From the NCBI GenBank assembly GCA_963971405.1, contig OZ020489.1, positions 15,836,290-15,900,289 of the forward strand: DNA of 64,000 bases. The letters run 5' to 3'. Under the pieces are notes generated by a model, which saw nothing but the letters and a program-made list of their open reading frames with translations, ran no database searches and was not told the DNA's origin. Below are positions 1 through 12,792 of this stretch, piece after piece. How positions within the stretch are numbered: position 1 is the first letter of the stretch; every line of letters begins with the position of its first letter. This DNA comes from Psococerastis gibbosa. Lineage: Eukaryota > Arthropoda > Insecta > Psocodea > Psocidae. Made by a program: the position numbers and the translations under genes.

Positions 1-863
1 AGGCTCATTCGATTGGGAATATTCATACAAATTACAACATGAAAATATTGCAAAATTGACTGAATATGTGGTTAAATTATTAATAAAACAATTATACAGT
101 GCGGAAAATTCATATTGCCCGATTAGGGGCGACAACATGGTCACCATACCAATTTTGCACATGAGCGATTCTAATTAAAAAGTGCACATTATTGATACCC
201 GCTGACTCATGAAAAAAAGGGGAAAAATCAGATCAAACTTTCCAATTTAATTTAATGCAAAGTCGGTATTTATGTTTTGTACTCGTAGATATTGGTAGAA
301 CGTAGGACGTGCAGGAGAGAAAAAATATGGATCAAAGGATGCTGGCCACATTTGATGGCGACAATGTTGAGGGGCCTCTAGAGAGGCGCAACGTATCGAG
401 AAACCCAAGGTTTGTTGTTTTGTTTTGGTTGGGCATTAAGGAGAGGGGGAAACAAAGGCGTTCCTACCAAATTTTCCGAACTTTCAGAAAATAGTACATA
501 ACTTGCTCATTACCAACAGGGGCGCCATTTGCAACACCCTCCCCCGACCGCGATTGGAAACAAATATGACATTGACCCTGACTAACAAGAGAATCAATAC
601 AACCTTGTTTAAAAATGTACCTTATTGTCATCTCGCCCCCCCCCCCTCCCCTTGAGTCATTCAATAATGATCTGGCCTGAATTTTCTAGTTCTTCAGATC
701 TTTGATCTGCAAAATTTGTGTCAGTGAAGCCTCAAAACTCACTTTGTATAGCATCTAGTTTCAAACTCCCCCCCCCCCCTCCAACTTCCATGCCCCCCGG
801 TGCGCCCTCTCCAGAAATTCGTGGATCCACTATTGATTGATAGAAAAAATTATCGTTACTTAC
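1..863. other. Camta intron and left flank, no exon seen
   Basis: This stretch lies downstream, in gene direction, of the Camta exon at 864-955, so it is intronic. The next CG-1 exon, expected to begin EIAA in this family, is not found here and must lie beyond the left edge. Two long C tracts near 608-620 and 766-778 are the only notable features. Confidence 0.6.
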
Positions 864-955
864 CTCATTGGTGTTCCAGCGATGCCTTTGAGTAGGAAAG
901 TGTTCAGCCTTAGGAACACTTTCCAGGTTATCTGGTAACTTAATTGGCTCTCCGT
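864..955 (-). CDS. Camta: Calmodulin-binding transcription activator (Camta), CG-1 domain exon
   Basis: This 92-nt internal exon encodes 30 residues plus a split Asp codon. The peptide contains KAEHFPTQRHRWNTNE, the hallmark start of the CG-1 DNA-binding domain of CAMTA factors, where the family continues with EIAA. The acceptor is a strong pyrimidine tract ending TTTCAG and the donor is GAG|GTAAGT. The exon is entered in phase 1 and left in phase 0. CAMTA proteins are nuclear factors that bind DNA through CG-1 and calmodulin through C-terminal IQ motifs; those parts are outside the window. The family call rests on the strongly conserved HRWNTNE string. The remaining exons should lie to the left on the same strand. 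Confidence 0.88.
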
Positions 956-3900
956 CTGAAACAGAGAAATACTTAAAATTAATTTCCACCATACGTGCCG
1001 GTATGTATAAAGCATTGCTTAAGCAACGTGATTTTAATTATATTATTAATTGATTAATATCAACTTCTTTAGGAACAACTGAAACGAGGTCACTGGATAG
1101 TAATTTAAACAGCAGCCAACACTGTTCAACGTGACAGGAGGACAATTTACATCAATAGATGTGAGACGTGGTTTACTGCAAGACAACGGTGTTAATCTTT
1201 AAACGGGACAAACCCTTGCACAGTAATTTATCATAAAGGCTCCGTCCGCAACAAGATGGCTAAAATCCCGCATAACTCACCGGGGGATCATGATGAATAA
1301 TCAGTGTGATAAATATCTGCGAGTCACACAATTGTCTATTGTCCTGTCTTTAATTACACTTTGCAGTTGTAGACATCGGAAGGGGGAAGTAATAAGCCTT
1401 TCCATATCGGGTCTTATCCTTCCATAGACCTATTGTTCAATGCCCCAGACAGCTATAAAGTTGTGGGCAGGAGGAAATCACATGCTCCGAAAATTACTCT
1501 TTTGTAGAAGCCAAAAAGGGTTGGATACTTATAATCAGGTCTTGCTGCTTCTGGTTGCGATGTCTTATGGTGGTTGCTCTGACGACTGTTTTTTTTATAC
1601 TCAGGAGGACAAATTTCTCTGTTGCCACAATTTACCTACCTTAAGGGGAATTTTTCCAAAAATTTTGGAAAACAGCATAGCGTGAGAGCTGATCAATTAA
1701 ATTCTCGTTCGACAGTAGCTATATTGGCCAAATCGCTCTTTGAACACCTATTAAATTATGTAAATTATTGTCCGCATCCCCAAGCTTACGCTTCATGGAG
1801 ACAAATGATTTATAAATTGCTACAAGGCATTATCATGTAGTTTTCTCTTAAATAATTTTAATGATAATAATAATAAAATAATAATTCTGTTTTGGAACTA
1901 GCCAGCATCCTGTACTCTTTAAAACCATGTTCGATACTGCTTTTGCGAGTGAGCAAAATACTGCATTCCTCACATACCGTAATCGAACTTAGACAAGAAA
2001 TTCTGCCAGCTTTTCTTTTCCGCCTGCCGATTCTCAGTACAGCAAATGAATACTCAATGCATTCTTCAATACAAAAATTTGCTTTTTCGCTCAATTTGAA
2101 ATAACCTCGTTATTCCGCTTTGCTTTTGAATTATTCGCGTTTTACTTGTGCGTGATTTTATGCAACTCATGTGGAATTTTGGACTGGCATTAATGACTGC
2201 TTTGTAATTACGACATGCAGGAAATATATGCCGTGGGGTGTTCAACCAAATGACTTTCTCCTGTCGTTGTTTTTATATTTTACTTCATGGACGCTAATGG
2301 TCAAACATAGAATCAAACATTTCGACGAAATGTTTGTTTGTTTTCAGCATTTCAACTTTAAGCTAGGCCGACATGGTAGCGTAAAGCAGCAATTCTGACA
2401 GTAGGCGTAGGAAAAACAATAAAAGATTTGCACTGGTAATCTAATTAAACTAATATACCTGTAGGTTAGGCTTGGCCACTACCATTATCTTCCAGAAATG
2501 TTTAACTAACAGTCCATCGACAATCAAAGCAGCGTTCAATATTAACAGGAACCCCCAATCTTTAATTGATAGGCTAACAAGGCGTCAGATCAGTACAACA
2601 CATAAACAAGCTAAAATACTGAATCGAGCAAGCAATTCATATAAAACACAACAATTTCTGAAATTATCTGCAGACAAAATAGTAAATTATCCCTAAATTT
2701 TCCCCACGACGCCTCAAAATAACTGGCATCATGACAGATGGGCCAATTCCCCTTTTGTTTCTTCCTTCTTCATATTTGAAATGTCTAACCTCAGGCCCAT
2801 CTCTCGCACGCACTTTATTTCACCTCAAGAATCCGCGGATAAGAAATTATGGGGTAGAAAAGGTAGAAATCCCAGGGCTCGTACCTACCCGGGGACATAA
2901 ATGTTTAAAGTAACGGTGTAAATGTTTCAAAGTGGTCGCATAAAAGAAACCGCGCTGGGGATCCTCCAGGGCGCCTTTTGCTGTTAGCCCAACCCAAAGT
3001 TTTCTCAAAACTTTCCTTAAGTTTAGACTTGCTAAATACTAAACTACACTTTTGAAGCTGTGACTTGTTAAATACTAAAATACACCACTTTCAGAGTTCA
3101 TTAATTAAGGCATAATGTAGAAGATTTTCATAAACTTATTGCATAAAACTTTTTTGTTGGTAATATTTGAACAGTTTCACCTCAGATTTTCAAGAGTTTG
3201 AGTTTTCAGTGGAACTAAGGATGAAGACAGTTATCGCTCGTCTATTATTAGACTGTTTCTTACTAGTTAAAATTCGTGGATACCGTAGGATCAAACATTG
3301 TTGGTAGCAGCTCGAAATAGCTGTAGACGCAAGAATTGAAATTTCGCAAGCGAACCCTTTGTACGTAAACTTATCAAGTTATGGTAATTTTGCACTGGAT
3401 CCAGGTTATGGAAAAAAAGGAAACCGGCTTTTCTGATTAAAAACAAACGACAATTTTCGTTACACTTTCGATAGCACATTCAACATTGCCAAAATGAAAT
3501 TAAACTTACGTATTATAGTATTAAATCTACATACAGTAGTTCATGTGATCATGTCGCATTCGTATTTAGTAAAAGAGCTATGATTATTGTGTAAATTGCC
3601 TAGATACGATTAAATCTTGAAAAAGGTCAAAGTTAAAAACAGACTTACTGTATAACGAACTGAAGTTGGGAAGAGCAAAGAGAGGTTAACTTTTAAAATC
3701 CAGCAATTCGCAAAAGTCATTGAATAAGCAAGTGTGGAAAGAAAAGCAGAGAACAAAATGGAGGAAGAGTTATGAGAATTTCGAGGTCAATCAGGCGAAG
3801 CGGCGCACAATAAAGACAGCCATCTCCATCCGTACAATAATGCCAACGTTTTTTATTACTCTCAGCATTCCGACTCTTTATTAAAGAAATATCACCCAAA

Positions 3901-4192
3901 CTCCAAATTCCCCCATATTTATCATTTTCAATATGTGCGCAGTCGCAGGATAGTAATTATTTATGTAATAATGATTTATTTATAGGGTTGATGTAAGTTA
4001 CACTTGGTTGCCATGAGAACAAGGACCATAATAAACTATAGTATTTATTAGGCTATTATTATTTAGAGAGTTCAAGCTGACATAGGTCTTTGGTTCCTTT
4101 GAACAGCATCGATAAACTGTACATAAATACACGCGGTGAGGAGCCCTGCCCCTATCCCTATCTAGTGAGTTACCACTCAGTTTATTTATTTA

Positions 4193-5020
4193 TTGCTTTC
4201 CAATTTATACGTAGTATAAGGAAAGCTTTGTGATGGTCGAAATTTCCGATTCCGAGATTACAACGGATTTACACGCTTTCAGGTACCAGGAACCCAAAAA
4301 AGTGGTTTTTACGAAATGTCTGTCTGTTCGTCGATTTCCAGGCAAACTACTCGGTCGATTTTGATGAAATTCGGCATGTAGGTTCACAAAAATCATACCT
4401 CAGGACAATTTTTTTTTATTTGGGGCTAACTTAATTTGAGGGGGTTTTATTCTCAAAAAACTCCAAAAAAACGTCTAAAAAAATTATTTCTCAAAAACGG
4501 CTGCAACGATTTCTTTTAAATTCACATATATTGTAGTCGTTATTAATGTCAACGAAATGCGGGGAGTCGCTTGCCCTTTGATAGGTTGCTTCTGGGAGTA
4601 AAAAAATAAAAATAACTAAATTTTAATGAAAAATGACTAAATAATGATTTTTCTGCGAAACCTTTCTATCGATGATTTCTAACTTCAGGTATGTTTTAGG
4701 TGTTAAATTGATTAGAAAAACCGGACAGGTTGCTTTCCCAAAAAACAATTTGGTTTTGCGCAAAAAAAAATGATAGAAAATTCACGCTCAAATGCATTGC
4801 GTGCCCTGCCAGTATTGCTGTGTGGTAATGTGTTGGTCTGACCTATCTAGAATTTACCTCACCTCCAGTGACGTCAGGTGGACAACCCCCCCCCCCCCCC
4901 CCCGAGATATCGGAAATCTAACCATAGGAAAATTATTTACCATGAAATTACTCATTTTCTCTATCTACTAATTTTGATAAATTGGAAAGCATGTTCGAGT
5001 AAACTCGGACCGGTTCTTTT
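4193..5020 (+). repeat. Repeat X, full-length copy
   Basis: This is one of four near-complete copies of an 830-bp interspersed repeat. It begins TTGCTTTCCAATTTATACG and ends near CGGACCGGTTCTTTT. An inverted pair GCTTTCCAATTTAT / ATAAATTGGAAAGC lies at the start and about 35 bp before the end. Every near-complete copy holds a run of C after a CAGGTGGACAAC-like motif; here it is 18 C at 4886-4903. No coding capacity is evident. The superfamily is unknown. Confidence 0.8.
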
Positions 5021-5616
5021 ATTTTTTCTTTCCATCCCGTTACTATAACAATCAAGTCTAGCGAGGGCCGTATCCAGTTGAATGTCTATGGCATGAAGAA
5101 ATGAATAAATTAAAATTTGTATTTCACAATTAATTGGTAATTTTTAATTACTAAATAATTTACACGCAGAATATTTTATGTTCAAAATAATTGTAAAATG
5201 GGCAAGACCCGTGTATTTCGATAAATAAATCATATTGGGGTGGCGCAATAATTTCTAATTCTTTATAACTATAGCAGGCGTAGCTCCAACAAAAAAGGAT
5301 AAACTACCGTAACCCCGAGTAACAAATTACTCAGTATTAAAACTATCACGTTGAAAAAGAAAGCAGAAGATTCTCTAATTTCTAATTGCTTTATCACGTG
5401 AAAGGCCCAAAAAAAGTTTCACCTACGTCTAGCAACAATGCAACAATGAACAAAAAATGATCATTTAATTCTTATCAGTTTTTATTAAAATCTACATTAA
5501 TTGGGGATTTATTTGGTAAAATTAGCACTTACTCCCTGATTAGTTATTCTTAGGCGTTGGATTTATGATTATTAGAGTTAAAGTGAGATAGTCACTAAAT
5601 AATAAAATTATTGACT

Positions 5617-5728
5617 TTTTTTGTTCGATTTCTAAGCCAACCTAGCGGAGTTAGGGTTATAAAGCCCTCTCTTACACTCAACTAGGAAGACCCGGGACCG
5701 CCTGCTTCACATGCCCTCCGAATCATGC
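5617..5728 (-). repeat. tRNA-derived SINE, 5'-truncated
   Basis: This matches the body and tail of the longer SINE at 29940-30134, sharing AAGCCAACCTAGCGGAG, CTTACACTCAACTAGGAAG and the CTCCGAA block. The tRNA-like head is missing. The T-rich left side is the A-rich 3' tail on the minus strand. Confidence 0.65.
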
Positions 5729-8700
5729 GGCAATATGCATATTTGCATGTTTTTAAAACGTTTCCTGAGGAGAATAAATTGCAGATGCAAAACCTAAAAT
5801 TAACTATGCTACTATTGGTTGAACGATGTGATGCATGTGACAGCATAAGACAGAGAATGCTCAAATTATTCTCACAATAGTGTATCATTCACAGACTAAA
5901 AAAAATCCCAAAGACTGAGAAAAAGCCAATTAAATTCTATGCAGCAACAAAGCGACACCTCAGCCTCCCTCTTCAGTAGAAACAAAAGGAGAACGCACAG
6001 GAAAAAAAAAAGTGAGTGGTTTACCCGTTTCAACAGGGAATCAAGCAATTCAACACCCCGTAAAAGAGGGCCGCAATAAACCCCCAGAGATATAAATTTG
6101 TAGGTTACACGGTGTGTGGCCCCGTGGACACAAACAGCGGCATGTATCAGGGGCAAGTTGACAGGGAAGCAACAGCCAACAGCAAAGGCTATAAAACTGC
6201 GGACGGCAAGCGTGAAATTGCCTCCTTGCGACAGCAAACAACTCCCCCGAAACAACCCCGACGACACAAACAATCGCAAGAGCTTTAGGTGGAAAAGAAT
6301 AGTCGCCACGTGTTCAAGTGTCGCCTCCTAAACGGGCCGGTTCTTTATCATTTCACTGGCCATTGTGGGGGGTGGAACTTATTAACTCCAATGTTGCTCT
6401 TTAAAGAATTATCAGTTCAGCATTTCAGAGCACTAATAATGACGAAAGATGGAGAGCAATGGATAAGTTCGTAACTTTGCGTTTATTTAGATTAAGACTG
6501 GGGGCCTTTCTGAGCATAGAATTTTACTGTTTGGGACAAAACGACAAGAGAAGGCAAAGTTAATAAGTAAAGATCCTAAATTATGTACATAAGATTTAAT
6601 TTTTTTCGTTGATTTTTATTTCATTAACAGAAAAAAAATGTAAGTAGGCCGTGGCCATTTAAACAAACACAAAATGTAACTTTACTGAAATTTGAAGAGA
6701 AAAAAAAGAAATGGTAGAATTACAGTACAAGACTGTCATGGTAACGTCTCCAATTTTTATTTTAAAATCCTTTGTATCTAAATCAGTTACTTAAATCAAA
6801 TACCGTATTGTTTTTATTCTCAGTTTATACCAGAGGCGGTATTTTGAGGGATGACCCTCCCCAAAATGAAAGAGCTGTGTCCGCCACTGGCTCTCACCAA
6901 CATGTGCTAGCTGCTGTGGAAACATGGCGTCTCGGGCCGAGCCCAAGTCATTTTGACATTCATGGCCCTCATTACTATGAACACGAATGACAAGAGTAAC
7001 AACAATATGGCACTGCTTTACGAACAGAAACAGAATTGAAACGAAAGAAATATCGTGTGAATGATTAAAAAGAGCCTCAGGCGACAGTCATTTTTCACAA
7101 TTTCCTACCCATTTCACATGTCAAACTTTTATAATCTACCACTCCATTTACAGAGTTCGGGTCAAGAATAGGAAATGGAAAACAAATGGTAAAACATAGA
7201 AAAGCACTTTCAGCAGTCATTCCCGCGACATTTTCAAAAAAATCGCCATCGCAAACGCGGGAACTTTGACGGCCCTCATTACTATTTACAATATTGTCGC
7301 ACAGATGCAACGGAAATATCCGTGGGGAACTCCCTCCCCCCTCGCCCTCCCCCCGCCCCCAGCTGCAACAAGAAACGGGGCACACATACAATTGGAATTC
7401 AAGAAGCGCGTTGGACGATGAATCTCGGAAAACGTGAATTATTGAAGACTCAGCGTCTGGTAAAAAGACAGTGCTCCCAAGGGGCTTTCAAAATGGTTTT
7501 AGGTTTTCTAACCATGTGGGATGCAGATGGGGTGAAAGGTCCCATATCAGTTGTGGACGGGGCAAAGACATTAACCATCTTATGGTTCGGGTCGCCATCT
7601 GCTCCTCAGCACTCAGAACTAGGTTTTCCGACACCCTCAAACAGAATTTCCGATCACCTGGATGTTTTCTCTCCACAGAAGGGTTAGTGATCCTTTTTCT
7701 TGCCAACAGTCTTTCACTCACTGTTTTGTGTCACTTCTTATAAGGACGTTTACACTGATATACTTTATCAACTGAACTACCTTTCTGCGTCTTATTTGTC
7801 AACGTTTAAAGGGCCATATTATAAGTACATTTATTTAAGTCCCAATACACACACATTATGAGTAGGGACAAGGGATGTAATTTGAAAACATCAATTGGAA
7901 ATTGGGAAAATGATTTCAACGGACTGTGGGGGCATTTTAGAACGTCTCAAATAATTAATTAATGTTTCCAGTGCCACCATTCTACGCTCCGGCAGGGACA
8001 ATTTTATATTTTTTGACATTAATATTCTGACAATATGCACCAACACTCGCACAAAATCATCAAACCAATATTAACCAAATTTAGATCGAAGTTACCACGG
8101 TATGAACATCGCTGAGCCCACTACTCGGTTTGTTAAATAATTTCCTGAATTAATAAAAAATAAAAGTTTAAGATTTTAGGGTGCCCTAGATGAAAGTTGA
8201 TATGGCGACTGACGTCACAATGACCATTACCCCATGAATTTCGTTTCAAATCTTTTAAAAAAATATGATTATATTTAGATATTAGTTACTCTGAAAATGT
8301 TTCACCTTCTTTGGAGGACTTTCTAAGTAAATTAACTGAAAATTAACTGAAAAATAGTACAGCCCCAGAACTCATACTCATTAGGTTACTATGGAATTTA
8401 ACGATACATTGTACAATAAATTTGAAGATGAAATGCAGCAGCTTTTGCGATAAAGTTCAGTTCACAATCTAAATATACTCCATACGTTTAAGAAGCACGC
8501 TTACAAAAAAAAACAAAAAAAAAAAAAAAAAAACACCCAAACCCAATTTACATACGTGTAACTATGTCATACAAACGTAACCTTACTTCGTAATCATACG
8601 CGCATAAGTTAAAATCGAAATTGGGTAGGAGACCATTGTACGGGGTAATTGCATACAATATGCATAATCCATAGCAATTTCGTAAGCACGTTTAGCTATA

Positions 8701-9035
8701 CTAGACTGATAATGGGTATTAAACCCCCAAAGCAATTATATGCCATTGATAAAAGTTCGCGAACAAGAAACCGTTGAGTACATGCGATTTTTCTTGGAAA
8801 TTCAAGACTTGCCTCAATCATGCATCATTATTGCTAAAGGTTTGTTCATAAACTTGAGCAATGAATTCAAAACACGTCAATAAGCTGGGTAGTTTTTTAT
8901 CGTTACACCAATAATGTAGATATTAAAGACAATGTGTCCCGTAGTAGCCAGCATGCATTAATTGAGTTGCAAAACATAATAAGACTTTAGACACAAAACC
9001 GAAAAACCAAAGCCAAGCTGTTCTCAAACCTTTTA

Positions 9036-9321
9036 GGCTCGGTACACACGAACGATTCAACACGCGCGAGTTGCCGACGTTATTTTTCACTGTAGCAAAT
9101 GGGTGTGGTGAATGTTAGGTGCAAAACCAGTAAGTCTACTTCAGAAGATTTCCATGAGCTGGCCGTGTCAAGTGCACTATTGTGCGGCCACACCAGACTC
9201 AGAAAATATCTGAATATCCGGTCACAGGTTTTCAAACTACCCATTTGCTACCTAGGTACAATAAAAAAAGCGTCGGCAACTTCCGCGTTCCGAATCGTCC
9301 GTGTCTGCCGCACACCAGGCC
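9036..9321. mobile_element. MITE family A copy
   Basis: The terminal inverted repeats are about 45 bp and imperfect. The left end is GGCTCGGTACACACGAACG and the right end is the reverse complement of a GG..CACGGACGATTCGG type sequence. Both arms carry the subterminal motif GTTGCCGACG. There is no transposase, so it is non-autonomous. The same termini recur at 20897, 26429, 39023 and 48297. Confidence 0.75.
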
Positions 9322-9757
9322 ATTCCAGAGTGGGGATTGTTTTTAGAAGGGGGCAGTTTGGTAACGATTTTTCAAATAGTATAACATTGATATGTAATGT
9401 AGGCCTACCTATATTCCGAGAACCTTGACATCGGAGAAGGTAAGCATTTGGTTCGTTCAGGGTCAGGGGGTCACTTGCTCGCGTGTCATCCCCCATCGAA
9501 AGGCCGTGCTGTCAACTGAAGTCTTCATCAGGGGGTCGCCCCCCCCCTTCATGCCCTCTTTCGCCTGTCCAGTCGTTATTACTTTCCAGTCCATATATCG
9601 CAGGGGCCGTATATTAATCGAAACAAAGGCAAGTCGGGAGGGCGAAATTTTGTATGACTATCCGGACACGTTCAGAAACAATGCAACAATACAGTCATTG
9701 GCACTGAAGGACACAATCATAATGGTCAGTTTCTGAATATTTTAGAGACTATTACAT

Positions 9758-10125
9758 TTAAGGGACAGATTTCAAAATATTTTGTAAATAAGAAATGGTC
9801 GTGTATTATTGAACAAATGTATTAATTACTCGTTCCACAAAGATATGAAAATGAAAAATTCATAAGAAGTACTAGTTTTCGCAGTAAATTTACATTTGCT
9901 CACCTGAAATATACTATAGTAGTTAGTTCATAAAAACCCCATGAAGTGCCTTAAACCCATTTTATGGAATAATAGTAAATCGTCAGGGGGAAATATGCAG
10001 CTGTTGGAGAAAGCTTGTATTTTACATGAATTTGTCATCTGGCCACTTTTATAAATTAGCCACTGTAGAACGAGAAATTAATTAATTTAGTCAAAAATAT
10101 AGTACATGCCCATTTCGAAATCTAT
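9758..10125. repeat. Unclassified dispersed repeat E, copy 1
   Basis: This resembles 25050-25370 in collinear blocks such as CAGATTTCAAAATATTT, AAGATATGAAAAT and CACCTGAAATAT, with many substitutions between them. No ORF or terminal repeat is visible. It is an old interspersed repeat of unknown class. Confidence 0.5.
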
Positions 10126-10850
10126 GACTTAAACGGAATAATTTCAATACGTTGGCTAAGCATGCGAATCCGTAACTACTGCATTATATACGGAACCAAC
10201 AAGGTAGAACCGGTCGGTAGGTAGTACGGACTTGGTTTAATAAGTCGTCGATGAATGGTTGAAAAAAAAAAAAACATGTTTAAGGGCCGAAATGGTATAA
10301 TACGGAACTTGCAGCGAAACAGTAACTGTAAAATCGACAGCATGAGCAGGAACTTAGCCAAGACCTCTTGTGCTATTGATCGATTAACAACTTTTAAAAC
10401 ATTTCCAGTGCATGTACCGTTGACGGTCATTGTGATTCTAATCGACTTCGATGGCCAGGTGGTAACGTGCTTGCACTAGTGCGAGTCTTTACACGCCATG
10501 TGATCGGAGACGTGTCACAACTCAACACGGGTACTAACCTACAGAGGCGACTGAAGAGGTCAATCGGATGCTTTCATTAAATTGTTTGTATGCGATTAAT
10601 TTATTTAAAAAAAAAAGTTACGGTTTATCAGGTCAAAATCCCTGCGGGTGTGGCAGCCCTTACTGCGGCCTTTGGCTTGTAACCAGGTTTACCTCTTGAG
10701 GTTTCACTTTGTGCCCCTCTGGCTATACCTTTCCTTAGCTCAGGTAGCTGAGTCAGTCCCTGGACTATTTTTGCTTCGCCAATCCCTACAGTCCGGGCAT
10801 ATCACTCGCCTCCACCAATCAATATGTCACTAACTGCCTCCTAAACTTAC

Positions 10851-10986
10851 CTATTCCTATCTGACGTGCAAGTGTTTTACATATTCTGATGGGTTTCTTG
10901 GAAGTATCAAGTACACAGTCATTGAGGTAATCGAACATATCAGTAGCGGGAGGCATAGCGTTCAGATTGTTCACTTTGGCCAATTG
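10851..10986 (-). CDS. Camta: Probable upstream Camta exon
   Basis: This 136-nt exon encodes 45 residues plus one base (phase 0 in, phase 1 out). It begins QLAKVNNLNAMPPATDMFDY and ends ...ARQIGI. The acceptor is CTGACTTTCAG and the donor is ATAG|GTAAGT. Its final G joins the AC that opens exon 864-955 to make an Asp codon, so the two exons splice in frame. The peptide has no domain I recognise by itself. Assignment to Camta is inference from strand, phase and order, with well-formed splice sites as support. The exon feeding its phase-0 acceptor was not found. Confidence 0.65.
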
Positions 10987-11039
10987 CTGAAAGTCAGGGA
11001 TTCCAAAAAGAAGCACAAGCGTCCCCAAGCATAGGTTAT

Positions 11040-11396
11040 GGAACTGAAGTAATTCACAATACAGTTCTTAATGTGCTGGAGGGACCAGGTGACGAATGAA
11101 AGAGTGTTAGACGCTATTGAAGAAGAGAGACAGCTGCTACCTCATAAAAAAAAGTAGAAGAGCGAAATGTGTAAGGTGTTTATTAAGACACGAAAATCTG
11201 GTACCCACCATCATTGAGGGCACAGTGGAAGAGGGCGGCTGAAGAAGGAATTCATGGATCAACTGAAAGAGGACGCAGGAGCTCCAACGTACCAAGAGCT
11301 GGAGAGGAAGGCTGGAGGATGATACACAGGGCGTTGCTGCCAACCAATCAATGAGATTACGACCTCAGAAGAAGAAAATGTGCTCATGTCATTGCT
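11040..11396 (+). pseudogene. RTE-like LINE, decayed 3' coding end
   Basis: The plus strand reads like the C-terminal segment of RTE-type retrotransposon polyproteins: WRDQVTNERVLDAIEEER, then a lysine-rich stretch, then RGRLKKEFMDQLKEDAG, then TYQELERKAGG. In-frame stops and frame changes interrupt it. A GAAGAAGAAA-type tail closes it at about 11390. The reverse transcriptase domain is absent, as in a 5'-truncated copy. It is an old, dead insertion. Confidence 0.65.
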
Positions 11397-11970
11397 GGAT
11401 TATGTTCATGCAGTACTAACATTAACCACTCCCTCTGAGGGAATGGGAAAACATTAGCACTAAACGTATCCCAATATGTTTAACGGAATGGGGACAAAAT
11501 CGCAAGGGCTCCATATTCCTGAGAGCAGGCCTTTTAACCCAGACAATTTACACAAGCGCAAGCCTCATACATACCGTAACTTATTATCCAGAAATTTTCC
11601 AACAAACGCAGGCTCTATAACTAGAAACGTTGCAGAGGCTCTTTATGGCCCTGCCTACAGATCTTATTATGCTCCTCTCAATTCTCTTCCTGCGAAAATG
11701 AGCTAGAGGTAGACGCCGATAGGTAATTGGACTCATGGGTTTTGAAAGGGAAAAAACTGATAACCAGACGATGCTTTGCAGTAGACCTAAAACTCACCGA
11801 CACAACAACATATTTTCTTCAGAGAAACACAGCTTAAAAACGTAGCCCTTCCTCCCCGGCATAATTAATTTGGAGTAAGTATGTAAAAATGGTTTGGTTA
11901 GACTTAAAGTTTCAGGCTATTATGAAAGAAACGAAAAATACCTATATATTGTATAATAACTACTTACTTA

Positions 11971-12792
11971 CTAGCCAACGCCCACCCTTGGCAGGTTAGC
12001 CATTAGGTGACGCGCTGACCAGTATAATCGGGATGTCTCCGCGAGCTCGTTCTCAGGTGGTGAATCGGTTGCCAGGGCTGGACAGTTTGGTAGGTGGGCA
12101 GCATCCATCTTCGGTTCGTCGCACAGGGGGCATGCTTCCGATTGGAGAACCCCAATGCGGTGCAGATGAGTGGCGAGGTAGTCATGACCTGTGGTGGTTC
12201 TGAACGCTGCGACAGCCACGGCCCTGGGCAGTGACCTCGGGATAGGGTTGTCGATCAGTCTGGCCCAGCTTTTCCCTAAGCTGACTTGGGAGTAGTGCGC
12301 TCTTGACCAGGTCCCGATGGCTCGGTTGATTGCTGCCTTGGCGGATGTGTATGATTGTGGGCAGGCTGGCTGCTGAAAGGTCGTACCTTGCTTTGCCAAT
12401 TCGTCGGCCTTCTCGTTTCCATCGATCCCAACGTGACTCGGGATCCATTGTAGCATGATGTGCCACCCGGCCACTATGAGCGTGGAGAGTCTTGAGCGAC
12501 AGAGAAGTGTCTTGGTGCAGTCTGTAGCTTTGTTAGTGGCAAGTGCGCATATTGCTGCCTGGCAATCGATCAAAAAGACTACCTTCCGTTTGGGACCAGT
12601 ATGGTGATCTAGGTGGGCGGCAGCTTCGTATATGGCCGCTATCTCTCCATCGTAGTTCGTAAGAGGTGCGCCTACAGCTACGGAGCCTTGGAAGTTAGTT
12701 GAGGTATAACCTGCTCCAGTGTTGCCCGAGCCTGGCATGGAAGAGCCGTCACAGTATATATGGAGCCACTCAGTTGCTGGATACGTTTGTTT
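11971..12792 (-). CDS. Retrotransposon RNase H and zinc-knuckle tail, frameshifted from RT
   Basis: The open stretch begins just upstream of the RT stop in another frame. It shows the RNase H carboxylates in order: IYCDGSS (near 12744-12764), E of GEIAAIYEA, D of VFLIDCQAA, and D of the WIPSHVGIDGNEKADELAK box. A C-terminal CPLCDEP...HLPNC zinc-knuckle-like motif follows. RNase H removes the RNA strand after first-strand synthesis. RT and RNase H are normally one protein. Here they overlap by about 23 nt in different frames, so the copy has either a one-base indel or uses frameshifting; the first is likelier. Confidence 0.88.
   Translation of the reverse strand, partial: KQTYPATEWLHIYCDGSSMPGSGNTGAGYTSTNFQGSVAVGAPLTNYDGEIAAIYEAAAHLDHHTGPKRKVVFLIDCQAAICALATNKATDCTKTLLCRSRLSTLIVAGWHIMLQWIPSHVGIDGNEKADELAKQGTTFQQPACPQSYTSAKAAINRAIGTWSRAHYSQVSLGKSWARLIDNPIPRSLPRAVAVAAFRTTTGHDYLATHLHRIGVLQSEACPLCDEPKMDAAHLPNCPALATDSPPENELAETSRLYWSARHLMANLPRVGVG

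Larger units (their letters stand above)
956..10850 (-). other. Camta intron, 9.9 kb, repeat-filled
   Basis: This intron separates two phase-matched Camta exons. It holds a copy of repeat X (4193-5020), a truncated SINE (5617-5728), an A-family MITE (9036-9321) and one copy of an unclassified dispersed repeat (9758-10125). A 137-codon hydrophobic open frame at 5896-6309 (minus) and a 121-codon frame at 7322-7687 (plus) have no recognisable domain and are not called genes. A GC-rich C-tract patch lies at 7320-7365 and an A-rich run near 8508-8535. I saw nothing else gene-like. Confidence 0.55.

Noticed and set aside
4205-4396. 63-codon frame recurring at 36870 and partly at 51517
   Set aside because: It is the minus strand of repeat X. 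The similarity follows the repeat, and the frame is broken in other copies.
5896-6309. 137-codon minus-strand frame rich in Leu and Phe
   Set aside because: No domain, no splice context and open frames on both strands. The hydrophobicity comes from T-rich codons, and it ends in low-complexity sequence.
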